This document shows positions 49,494 to 60,711 of a stretch of DNA of 64,000 bases, piece after piece (the first letter of the stretch is position 1; the number at the start of each line of letters is the position of its first letter). The translations under genes and the position numbers were made by a program. The DNA is taken from positions 9,808,001 to 9,872,000 of the forward strand of contig JAEMBT020000005.1 in assembly GCA_018873245.2 (NCBI GenBank), in the 5' to 3' direction. The DNA comes from Archegozetes longisetosus. Its lineage: Eukaryota > Arthropoda > Arachnida > Sarcoptiformes > Trhypochthoniidae. Below the pieces are notes generated by a model that was not told the origin of the DNA, did no database searches, and saw nothing but the letters and a program-made list of their open reading frames with translations.

Positions 49494-50757
49494 TCAGGTC
49501 TCCAAATAATTAATGTCGTTTTTTTGAATGGGTTTAATTGAATGCATGAAACTTTTATAAAATATTCTAAAAAGTTAATTAAACACATTACTCATGAAAA
49601 TGAGTAACTAATGCTCATAGTTGATTAGGTAAACTTCACTCATTAATGTTTAAACATGGCTTTCGATGAGATTCATTTACGGCATATTATGCTTTATGAG
49701 TTTAAAAAAGGAAATAACGCCACTGTGGCCACTAAAAAAATTTGCGAAGTTTATGGAGATGTGCTGGACATTCGCAAATGTCAGCGATGGTTCGCAAAAT
49801 TTCGGTCAGGAGACCTCAGTCTCGAAGATAGAGCCGGTAGGGGGCCCCTATCAAAATCGATATCGAAGCGCTGAAAGCTCTCGTCGAATCCGACCCGCGT
49901 CAAAATTGTCAGGATATGGCTAACATTCTCAACGTCTCTCAGGAGACAGTGCGACTTCATCTCCATCAACTCGGCAAAATATTGAAAGGAGGTGTTTGGG
50001 TACCTCATAAGCTCAACAGTGAGAATCTCAGGCAAAGACTGACAATTGCTTCTTCTCTTCTCACGCGCCTAACATGAGAGCCTTTTTTGGATCAAATAGT
50101 GACCGGTGACGAGAAATGGATCCTTTACGTCAACATTAAACGTAGAAAACAATGGTTAAGTCGTGGACAGAAGCCCGTTCCCACACCTAAAGCTGAACTA
50201 CACCCCCAAAAGATTCTGCTATACATCTGGTGGGACATGAGAGGAGTGATTCACTTTGAGTTAATGAATCCAAATCAGACCATTACTGCTGACATTTACT
50301 GCCAACAATTGGATCGACTAAACCAATGTCTGATTCAGAATCGCCCGGCACTGGTCAATAGGAAAGGGATTCTCTTCCTCCACGACAATGCTCGCCCTCA
50401 TGTCGTGCGTTTGACCCAAGAAAAAATCAGAGACTTGAGATGGGAAGTCCTCCCGCACCCGCCATACTCACCTGATATGGCACCCACTGATTACCATCTG
50501 TTTCGCTCATTACAACATCATTTGAATGAAAAGGAATATGAAAATGAAGAAGGAGAAGTGAAACAAGACTTGACATTGTTTTTTGCGTCAAAACCACCTG
50601 ATTTTTTTAAACAGGGTATTGAAGATTTAGTGAAAAGATGGGAGACTATCATAGATAATGAGGGGAATTATGTAATTGATTAAACTTTGTTTGACTTTAA
50701 ATAAAAGACTTTTTTCCATTTGTTAAAAAATACGACATTAATTATTTGGAGACCTGA
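49494..50757 (+). mobile_element. Mariner transposon, recently inactivated
   Basis: A 1,264-base element with perfect ends TCAGGTCTCCAAATAATTAA in inverted orientation, TA on both sides (49492-49493 and 50758-50759). The transposase runs from 49656 (MAFDEIHLRHIMLYEF) to 50683. It contains a paired helix-turn-helix N-terminus and the D,D34D catalytic residues in VTGDEKWILY, FLHDNARPH and YSPDMAPTDYH. Two frame breaks, near 49835-49850 (GGGGGCCCC run) and near 50066-50085, separate three otherwise continuous segments. The near-perfect ends indicate a young copy. It lies about 840 bases upstream of the fusion-gene start. Confidence 0.92.
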
Positions 50758-51138
50758 TATTAATAGGTTTCATTTGAGCTACAATTAATTATTTAAATAT
50801 CAATTTTAAATTGTTAAATAAGAAACCTACACAACAAAATATTTGTGATTCAGTATTAGAATGTGTATTTCTGGTATTTTTGTGTAACATTTTAACTACT
50901 AAGAGATAGATTTTATAATTGATATTAACCAAGCTTACTAAGATATTAATTGCAGTTTCAAGACATTAAACCATTACAAGTTATCAAACAATACAGTAGA
51001 ACCTAGTTATTTTGAACCCGCTTCTGCCAAAAAATGTTGTTCAAAATAGTGATTTTTCATAATAGCAGTATCTTGAAAAATAATGTTTCTACATCAAAAT
51101 GTCGCCATCACAAATGTCATTCAAGGATATAGCTATAT

Positions 51139-51779
51139 AAATTTTTGGTTAGGTTTTACTTATCGGGCTCCGCCCATATGGGAGGTCCTAGGACGGAACC
51201 ACCTATATATATATATACTCGTCTTGACAGCCTAAGTTCATCGATACTTCACTCGGGACTCTAGGACCTAGCTACAAAAGTTGGGCCTAGATCCCTAAGG
51301 GCCGGACCTAGGTATACCATATTTGGTATACTAAATCTACTCAACAACCTGATTCTACCGATACCCCACTTGGGATCCTAAGGTATAGATAGAAAATGTT
51401 TATAGATAGACCCTAGGTTAAGTTAGGTTAGGGTCCCAAGTAGAGTACTAATAGACTGAAGCTATTAAATGAAGTTCGCGTATCAAATATGCGAGCCTAG
51501 GTCCAGCCCTTAGAGACTTAAATTCAACTATTTGTAAGTGGGGTGTCGATAGACTCATGTTTTGAGTAGAGTTAGCATACCAAATATGGTATGTCTAGGT
51601 CCAGTCTTTAGATACCTAGGCCCAACTTTTCGTAACTAGGTCCTAGGGTCCCGAGTGGGGTATCGATGAACTCAGGTTGTCAAGTCGAGTATATATATAT
51701 ATATATATATATAGTTGGTTCCGCCATAGGATCTTCCATATGGGATAAGCACGATAAGTAAAACCTAACCAAATTTTTT
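51139..51779. mobile_element. 641-base palindromic element rich in imperfect subrepeats
   Basis: The outer arms are inverted copies: TTTGGTTAGGTTTTACTTAT on the left and the reverse complement at about 51757-51776 on the right. Each is followed inward by a CCATATGG-containing block, a GGAACCA segment, an (AT)n tract and CGATACTTCACTCGGGACT-type sequence. The interior repeats GGACCTAGGTATACC-type units several times in both orientations. GC content is well above the surroundings. No ORF was found. It is probably a foldback or MITE of unassigned superfamily. Confidence 0.65.
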
Positions 51780-53528
51780 ACATTGAAACGAGTTTTGAAT
51801 AGAATTTTTAATTTCTGATTTATTGACTATTATAGACATATCGTCACCTCAGTGCTATAATACGCTAACTCAATGAAGTTCAAAAATACTTATAAATGAG
51901 AATTCATAAGAATACAAAGCAATCTTATTGAAACGCTCAAAGAAATTCATTCCACAGATTAAAATTATTAAACTCTAAAATTTTGATGGCGACATTATTT
52001 GTGTTGCGACATTTTTGGGACATTTTTGGGACATTTCGACGTAGAAGTGGAACAAAATCCGAAATAAAGATTCCGATTAAAATGCAATATTTGAATGATT
52101 GAGACTAAGATTTTATTTAAATTGGGATTCAGGTTTTAGGTTCGTCCAAGAATCACTGGAACCTGAGCTGCTCAGCAGTCTTAATAATAATGATTTTTTG
52201 TGAAAATTTGATGTGTTATAATATCTCGAAACTATCTGACAGATATTTCAAAATAAAGAGGTACAAAACAATATAAACTGATGTTCAAATTGGTTCAAAA
52301 TACTGAGTATTTTAGAATATCTAGTGTCTACTGTATTAACATTCATTATTTCTATGATCACGAAAACCCCCACGCTGAGTTTGCACCTTATTTATATCTA
52401 TTATAAACATAAAACTTTTCATTCTTTTCTCATATATACTGGGTCTGAAAAACAGCAACGTTTAAATAAATCATCATGACAATATTAATTCATAAACAAA
52501 TACCAATTAAAAATCTATGCTCAGAAAATTCTAAAATTTTTCATCCGAAAAATATTGTTTAATATAAGAAAATTTTTTTAAATCTTTGATATACAGGTAG
52601 AATAAAGTTCAAGCATTTATCATGGATATCTTTCATACAATAACGAATCTACACTAAATAGACATTCAAATAAATACTTTAAACCTTAATCAGACTTATT
52701 CTTATTCCATAAATACTCGTTTCATATTTAAAAAAAGAATCAAAACATCAAAAATAGCAAGAGTGGCGAATATTGAAAATTCTAAATTATTTTATTATTA
52801 TGGCTAAAGTATACACTCGCAATGACTTTACAACCCTTTTATTATTATAAATTTCTCACGTAAACCCAATTTGAAAAGAATAACAAAAATAATACAATTC
52901 ATTAATAAAATAAAATAAGTTCGTCTTATTGTGTTCATATATCACGAAAGATTTGGCGCTGGTATATAGTCTAAAACTTTACTGTTTATAGTTCACCTCT
53001 AGATAAATTGTGCAACTTATATGCAACAGATTTCAGACACAAAGACTTTGCTATCAATTCAACGGGTGTCTCTCAAATTAAGCCGTATTTCATACCAATT
53101 TGAAATATGTAAGTTATATATATGGATAAAATACCTCAACAGCTTATATAGGATTTGAAAATTCAACTAAAGTTATTTAATTGATAGAATTATTATGAAT
53201 TATCCTTAAATAGTTAAATAATTCATCTTCAGCTAAACGTTACAAAGCCGATAAAAAAGAAGTTTGTGCGCTCCCTATGGGTTCCTGGGATAACTTTAAC
53301 CCTCAATTTGATTGTATATTTTTAAAAGTAGATATTATAAGAGAAAAATTGTCTACTGGGCTCAACAAAATCCATCGAGTAGTTTTTGCGCTAAAGCCAG
53401 TTAAAGCTTTGTATATAATACTCAATATGAATATTGAACTTACCTTACAATATTATATTTCTATATGTTTATATATAGTAATCTTATAGTAACGTAATAT
53501 TGAGTATAACTATGAGATTGTCTAAGCG
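51780..53528. other. Intergenic AT-rich region
   Basis: No gene or repeat with defensible boundaries was found in 1.7 kb. Confidence 0.4.
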
Positions 53529-53827
53529 CAGTCGTTTGGTAGACTCTGGATCTGCCGCCGAGGGCCAAGTGCAGCCTTAACCTGCGATCGGTGAAGATCT
53601 GGCCTCAGCAGATGACCAGCGTCGGGTTGGGGTAATTACCGGGTCTTAACTGGATGATCAAGCCTGGACCAGTGAAATGGACTTGAGCGAGCCTTTACAT
53701 CCTGGACATGGCCGTCACCTGTCCGGGATCCTAGTTCCGCACACTTCCTCGATGATATGTGTGCGGAAATGGAGTAGGGGCAAGAGCACTGCTCGGCTTT
53801 GACTTTCACTAACACTACTAACATTGC
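53529..53827 (+). repeat. GC-rich unit, possibly a Pol III-derived (SINE-like) repeat
   Basis: A sharply bounded GC-rich block of about 300 bases begins with GCGCAGTCGTTTGGTAGACT, which looks like a tRNA-type A box. It also contains CAGCGTCGGG, then CTGGATGATCAAGCCTGGA, reminiscent of the internal control region of 5S rRNA. Neither a complete tRNA nor a complete 5S can be folded from it by eye. The SINE interpretation is a weak inference. Confidence 0.25.
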
Positions 53828-54608
53828 GGTTAACCGGGAAGTTTTGTGGCACTCGACCATAAAAATCGGGTGATGGTGCCATTTGATAGTACTTTATGAG
53901 ACGAGTCCAAATAGTTCACCACCATGAGGCTCCGCCCACCTGATACTGAACCACGCCCGTTTTTTATTTTAGCCACTCTCACTGACTACACCCCCACAAT
54001 ATGGAGCTCAAAAGAAAGGTTTCAGTGAGTAGAGTCCATTGGTAAAGGTCGCATGGTTATAGGACGTACACCTCCTGAGAAACTGACTAAAAACACTTCT
54101 ATATTCTACAACCAATTGCCAATACATCGAAAATTGACATTGTTGACCAAATCTAAGACAAGCCACTAGCTTGGTAATGTTTAGTCTGACTTTTTTGTAT
54201 GTAAGCAAAGTCCGAATTATCTGACAAAACATTTTGTCAACCTATGTATATACAAATGTTAGAACAATTACAACATAAATCATCTCGAAGTCAACATTTT
54301 CAATTTTCAATGCATTAGCAATTGGTCGTAGAATATAGGAGTGTTTTTAGTCAATTTCTCAGGAAGTGTACATCCTATAACCACGCGACCTTTACCAATG
54401 GACTCTACTCACTGAAACCTTTCTTTTGAGATCCATATTGTGGGGGTGTAGTAAGTGGGAGTGGCTAAAATAAAAAACTGGCGTGGTTCGATATCGGGGG
54501 GCGGAGCCTCATGGTGGTGACCTATTTGGACTCGTCTCATAAAGTACTATCAAATGGCACTATCATCCGATTTTTATGGTCGAATGCCACAAAACTTGCC
54601 GGTTAACC
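53828..54608. mobile_element. 781-base long-arm inverted-repeat element
   Basis: The ends are GGTTAACCGGSAAGTTTTGT in inverted orientation. The arms are about 300 bases each (53828 to about 54135 and about 54300 to 54608) and share AAAGTACTATCAAATGGCA, CACCATGAGGCTCCGCCC and ACCTTTACCAATGGACTCTA in opposite orientations. The central spacer is about 165 bases and AT-rich. No transposase and no clear target duplication were found. The GGTT ends and long arms recall the Merlin element nearby, but this is not proof of kinship. Confidence 0.75.
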
Positions 54609-55990
54609 TTATTTTCTAATATAAATAAGTCTGTGAGATTTTTATTTGTTGTAAAGTACTTGAGTAAATTTCCTAAGTCTTATCTTTGTACAGATTTTTT
54701 CATCTGCTCAAAGAATACTTTTAATGAAATATTAAAATTTTCGGTCTTAGTATGTGGGCCATTCCCTGATATGTATATATAACGACTCAACTCATCGAGT
54801 AGAGGTCAATGACTTCACTATCGATGGCCCAGGTCAGTCTATCAGGATACGATTGTAGTTATTGGACGCGGCACACTCCTTCGACCTATACATCGCTTAA
54901 CTCAGCTGGTCGAATTGAGTCCAAAGATGTCACACTTAACCCGGTCACATAACCTTTGACCCTGTAGAACAGTCTCTGCTGATCCACCATAGGGATTGTA
55001 TTTAATTATACCTACTGGAGACCCGTTTAGCCTAGCCAATGCGAACCCGACAGGGTTAAAGCTAAAAATAGCCTCAGATAGCGAAGCGACCTGATGCAAT
55101 TTTAGCTCAGGTTAAATCAAGCACGTGGATGTTTAATAATTTAATAGAGGAATAACCATAGGATCACAAAGAACAACCCCCAATATACTCTCCATATAGA
55201 TTTGATATACATGCATATCATGTGATGGCATATATACGGAATTACAGCTAAATTTTCTTAATTTCTGCTATAAAAATTTAATTTTTAAGCATTATTTTTA
55301 TAAATTTTCTGATTTCAACTTTTCTAAGTTAATGACGAAATAAATGAAGTTATGTAATTCTATAATACTTTAATATTATATTAATTTAATGCTTACGTTT
55401 TTTGATTTATACAATTTTCCTAAGCCACGTCATCTTTAGCAAAACAGAAATCGTGATAGATTCTCTAATTCAAATAGATCTGACTACAGCTGACAACTTT
55501 GAATGCCTTTATTTGAATGAAATATTTTTGATACCGAAACGTACAATGAAGTGAAAGATGAATGCAATAAAGTTATCTTGAAAGTCACGGGTTTTGCATA
55601 CTTTCCAAGTCAAGACGACTATATCAAAGTTTAAGTACTTTATTGCACAATTTATCGCATTATTCTGGGAATAGCACTTGATCCTAATTTGAGACTTTGA
55701 ATGATATTAAAATTCCGCAAAAGTTTATCATTTAAACTGATTGAGTACAATAAATTGAGACATTAACTATACTAAACCAAAACGCATAACTGGGGAGTAA
55801 AGTTAACTTATCCAGAATTCTGATACAAATATCCTATTAAAATCTTGGTAATATTAGACTTTGTTTGATTGCAATCTGATATTTTCTTAAAAAATTATAA
55901 GTATTTAAAATAATATTTAATAACAAATATATAAAGAAATATGATATAGGATTTAGACGTGATTTCATTATTTGATTGATACATAAAAAT
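54609..55990. other. Intergenic region, partly GC-enriched
   Basis: The first 500 bases (to about 55110) are less AT-rich and resemble degraded repeat sequence, but no family was recognised. The rest is plain AT-rich DNA. Confidence 0.35.
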
Positions 55991-56575
55991 TAGGTTTTGA
56001 CGGGACAGTCCCGTCTTTTTAAAGATAAAAGACAGAAATCCCGTCATACCAAAAACTCTCGACGGGACAATTAGTTGTCCCTTTTCTCAATTTTCAATAA
56101 AAAAATATGCTTAGAAGTTATTTCTTAGAAATTCAAACATTGAATTTGTATTATAAATGATAACGGATAAGAAATCCAGTCTAATGTTTTGAACACCTGT
56201 GGTTTAAAATCAAAAGTTATTGAATTAATCTTTTCTGCCTTGACATATCTTACATAAACCAGTATTTCTCACTTTTGAATAACCTTTAAAAATGCTATTT
56301 CTAAGAAAAAATATACTTTTGAAATCAACCATGGCTAATAGTGTTCAATGTTTTAATATTAGAATGTATTGTTTGATACCTAAATATCTGTAATGCCAAA
56401 TAAAAAAGGCATTTTTCTTTTTAAAAACGTAAGGGTCCCCCCTTTGATATTTTTGTCCCGTCATGAGTCAAGCCAGAGGTGGTCGGTTGGCTTTTACTTT
56501 TGTGTGAAGCTGGGAAAACCATTACATATCTATATATTTATTATCAGCATAACTCGACAAGCAAAAAAGTCTCAA

Positions 56576-56679
56576 GCCACACCCACCTCCGCCTACTTCT
56601 AAGCTCCGCCCACCAAAAAAATGTGTAGCCACACCCACCTCCGCCTACTTCTAAGCTCCGCCCACCAAAAAAATGTGTA
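56576..56679. repeat. 52-base tandem duplication inside the left Merlin arm
   Basis: Two identical adjacent 52-base units (56576-56627 and 56628-56679) begin GCCACACCCACCTCCGCC. The right arm carries the unit only once. The duplication therefore post-dates the element's symmetrical state. Confidence 0.9.
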
Positions 56680-57899
56680 GCCACACCCACCAAGTTTATC
56701 TTAAATTTTTATCTAAATGTACTGTTTAAAAATATGAAAGCGGATCCTCAAAATTCCTTCTGCAGGCGGAGTTATAAACGTTCAAAGTTCGATTTTTCAA
56801 AACTTTGACTGGCTTTTACTTTCCGTAAAGCTGGTGTAGCAATTACATTTATATATATTTGTTATCAGCATTACATAACAAATAAAATTCTCAAGCCACG
56901 CCCACATCCGACCATTTTTAAGCTCCGCCCACCAAACAAATTTTAAGCCACACCCACCAAAATTTTCTTAAATTTTTATCTAAACATACTATTTAAGAAT
57001 ATGCAATCGGATTCTCAAAATTCCTTCTGTGGGCGAAGTTATGAATTTTCAAAATTTCGATATTCCAATAGTAACTGGGACATCATTTATGTCTAGTTTT
57101 TCATGTTTATTTATTATCTATTCCTTTTTAGGAAAAATACAGAACTATAAGTTATTAGGTATTCAAGGAGAGCAAATTCTTACCAAAATTTACCAAAAAG
57201 ATAAACATAATAATATATGTTTTGATTATTGGACAAGCATATTTTGATTTTGTAATTGATATTACATTATTTATGATCATACTATTATTGAAAATTATTA
57301 AAAAATTTTCTTTAATTCAAATCGATTTAATTAAAGATGAGGTATTTTGTCACCTATAAGTATGTTTACTTGAATTCGTTGTTTAAAAATAAGCACGTTT
57401 ATAGGCTTATATTTGTCATGTGAACATCTAATAAACTGGAGATCTCCCTCTTTCCTTAAAAAGAATTTATGATACTGTAGTCAACAAGTACTGCGATTCT
57501 CTTTTAATAATTTGTTTTTCAAATTCAGTTAGTGAAAAAATTGCCTTTTATGAATTTTACCTTCACTGGATTCGTTCTAAATGCAAGTTTTAACATTTTT
57601 AATTTGTTATTTTAGTTCATTAATCACAAATATTTTGGCAATTTCGAAAATTTTATCAATGTCTAGTGTATATTTAAATTTGTCTATACAAGTAATTATA
57701 ATTATTTAAATTATTTAATATATTTAATCGCATTATTTAAGTTTTTAAATTAATGAGTTTGTGAAATGAAAGACAAAAATTAGGTTAATTTTATCAAATT
57801 TATTTTATATTTATTAGAATTCGTAGTAAGGATTTTATAAAAATTTTTACTAATTACAAGATAATACAAGATTTGAAGATACAAAAAAACTTGGCGAGC

Positions 57900-59234
57900 T
57901 TAATCAGGATGAGCTGCAAAATAATCTTTATCAGAATCGACTTCTATGTCAGAATTGACATCTGTATCAGAATTAACTTCTGTATCAGAACCTGAATCAA
58001 CGCTGGAAATATAAGTAGGGATGATTGGAGCTAAAGGTTGGTGGAAGCAAGGTGGAGAATTGAAAGGGTATAAAACGCGGATATCTTCAAGGAAACGTCT
58101 AAATCTATCGCCATTTCGATTGATATTCTTCATAATAGAAAAAAAGATTGAGAGTAAAAAATTTCGATCAAAATTAAACGTCAATGTGATAACTACATAT
58201 TCCTAAAATACATGTATCGCTCGATATATGTATCTGCCATTCGATGGACGTAACCATTAATATCTCGATTTTCTTGAGTCGACCTTATGGTGACTTTCAA
58301 ATCTCTCCATAGACGCTCAATGGAATTCGTATTGACTTCCAGTACGCCAGGAGTATTGTTGAGTGACTCTAGAGTGATGTCGTCTGCAGTGTATCCAACT
58401 TGGTGATTGCAGATGAAATGCCCTGCAATACCTGTTACACCATCGTAATGACCGAGTCTATCCATCATTCCAGTGTATCCGCGCCAACCATCGGTGAAAA
58501 TGATAGACCCAGGCTCAACTCTTTCACGAATGATATCATCTAAGGTATTTTGGCTTCTATCATCAACTCTTACCACAAAGACTTCTTTTGTCTCCCTACA
58601 AATACCACCGACAACCCACACATCTCCAAGGCCACGACCACGATGGTGTTTCGGGTGGTAAAGATGTGTTTCATCGATCTCAACCTGAGCCATTGGAAAG
58701 CCTATTTTGTTGGCATGATTCACGTTATTACGACAGATCTTTCTCATAAAAACCCACCAGTCAACTGCGGTTTTTGGTGTGCATCCGATGACATCACAAG
58801 CAAACTCAAGTGTCGGCATTCCTTTACAAACGAAGCAGAAGATTAAATCCATAATTTGAACCTGGAACAAATAAAACGTGGCATGAAACAGAAACATTTA
58901 ATAGTCTTGTAGAAAATAATTCAAATAAAAAATTTCATCTGATTCATACTGACCCATGTTAAATGAGCCTTCTCAAAACATGTTCCTTTGAGTGGATTGC
59001 ATGAATGGCTACATATTTTACTCACGCACCTCAATCTCCAACCAATTTTATTCTAGCATCATTCGTTGGCATCATTGGAGATGAACACTTTGTACATCGG
59101 GCATGAGTGGCAGCATAATCTCTGGTTGGAATGAGTTTGAACCTCTCTAAGAATTCAATTACAGATTCTTCATCTGAGAAGTTATTTAGCTTAAGTCTTG
59201 AGTCATCAAATTCTGGAAATTGATTTTCTGCCAT
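57900..59234 (-). pseudogene. Merlin transposase (ISXO2/IS1595-like), one frameshift
   Basis: Three exons: 59234-58954, 58861-58197 and 58104-57900, with introns of 92 bases (GTCAGT...TTTGTTCCAG and GTAGTT...GGCGATAG). Exon 1 holds the N-terminal zinc-ribbon half (ARCTKCSSPMMP, then after a one-base slip near 59050 GWRLRCVSKIC). Exon 2 holds the ISXO2-like DDE domain with VEIDETHLYHPKHHRGRG (first Asp), IIFTDGWRGYTG (second Asp) and NSIERLWRDLKV (Glu). Exon 3 is a tail rich in Ser/Asp repeats. The catalytic residues are intact and only the exon 1 slip disables it, unless that is an assembly error. Function: cut-and-paste of the surrounding element. Confidence 0.85.
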
Positions 59235-60711
59235 TTGGTTAAATATCAATAAAATTACCCTGAAAGAGGAAGTACACAGAGGAAAAATTTGTCAAAAATT
59301 TGGGACAATATTAGATGTTGTTTAAATTTTCATTCCAATCTCTAACACTAAACATTGTACTCCCGCATTGTTGTAAACGGGATAGTGCTCTGACCCGAAG
59401 GTAATCATTACTCGAAATTAACCACTTCTGGTCTCTCCAGCTAGACTTGTATCACGATCCAACAATGGAGAGTCCATCCGCCTATGAGCACGTTTAGTGT
59501 ATTTCGTGCGAATGAATATGTGTGAAATATAAAAATAAAATTACAAAATTTATAAAATAAAATATTGTGGTATTAAGTACTTAAATTGAAAATCTCAAAT
59601 TTGATTAAATTTATTTCTAAAAATCTTAATAAATAAAATAACAAATTTAAAAAATGATTAGACTTACACTTAGAGTGAAACCACTGCGAGTAAAATTCAC
59701 AAATAACAAAATTTTCACAGAAAACTGAATTTAAGACACTTATTTAAAAAATCAAAACACGTTTTGATGTATAGTAAATAAGTAAACATGAAAAACTAGA
59801 CATAAATGATGTCCCAGTTACTATTGGAATATCGAAATTTTGAAAATTCATAACTTCGCCCACAGAAGGAATTTTGAGAATCCGATTGCATATTCTTAAA
59901 TAGTATGTTTAGATAAAAATTTAAGAAAATTTTGGTGGGTGTGGCTTAAAATTTGTTTGGTGGGCGGAGCTTAAAAATGGTCGGATGTGGGCGTGGCTTG
60001 AGAATTTTATTTGTTATGTAATGCTGATAACAAATATATATAAATGTAATTGCTACACCAGCTTTACGGAAAGTAAAAGCCAGTCAAAGTTTTGAAAAAT
60101 CGAACTTTGAACGTTTATAACTCCGCCTGCAGAAGGAATTTTGAGGATCCGCTTTCATATTTTTAAACAGTACATTTAGATAAAAATTTAAGATAAACTT
60201 GGTGGGTGTGGCTACACATTTTTTTGGTGGGCGGAGCTTAGAAGTAGGCGGAGGTGGGTGTGGCTTGAGACTTTTTTGCTTGTCGAGTCATGCTGGTAAT
60301 AAATATATAGATATGTAATGGTTTTCCCACCTTCACACAAAAGTAAAAGCCAACCGAGGTGGTCACCCTAATAAAAATATTATAAACATATTTAAAAGAT
60401 TTCACATATTAAAAGATTTTTACTTCTTTCTAACATTTTTGCACTTTCACTTAGAGGCATAATGAGGTCCTCTCCTCGAGGCCTCCGCCCAAAGATTGAC
60501 TCTCTTTACAAGTTTTTAAACATATATAAACAAAATAGATCTTTTCTTCAACAGATTGTTATTCTTTTAAAATATGAGTTGCATTTCATAGCAAACGTTA
60601 ATACAATGATAACCCTGAAAGCGTCTGTAAAGCATTTTAAAAATAACTGTTTGATAGACTATTTTTAAAGAATAAAAAACTGATTTAGAATCAGAAAATT
60701 CATATCTGCAT

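Larger units (their letters stand above)
56485..60355 (-). mobile_element. Merlin DNA transposon with very long inverted arms
   Basis: A 3,871-base element with ends GGTTGGCTTTTACTTTTGTG, inserted with a perfect 9-bp duplication (GAGGTGGTC). The arms run about 56485-57118 (634 bases) and 59775-60355 (581 bases). They are close inverted copies; the difference is a 52-base tandem duplication in the left arm. The arms are rich in CTCCGCCCACC and CCACACCCACC. The transposase gene sits in the middle on the minus strand. Merlin elements, related to bacterial IS1595/IS1016, give 8-9 bp duplications, and their usual TIRs are short, so arms of this length are notable. Confidence 0.88.
55991..60370. 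mobile_element. hAT-type MITE copy 2, split by a Merlin element
   Basis: This is the same family as the element at 8720-9240, in reverse orientation. The octamer ATAAAAAT is duplicated at 55983-55990 and 60371-60378. The left terminus is shortened (TAGG directly followed by TTTTGACGGG, about 16 bases missing). The right terminus is split: GAGGTGGTC at 56476-56484 and again at 60356-60364, then ACCCTA. Removing the Merlin element and one copy of that 9-mer restores an ordinary MITE of about 500 bases. Confidence 0.85.

Noticed and set aside
53529-53640. A tRNA or 5S rRNA gene
   Set aside because: Only short box-like matches are present; no complete cloverleaf or 5S fold could be drawn.
58473-58846. 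Plus-strand frames within the Merlin element
   Set aside because: Antisense shadows of the transposase DDE exon.
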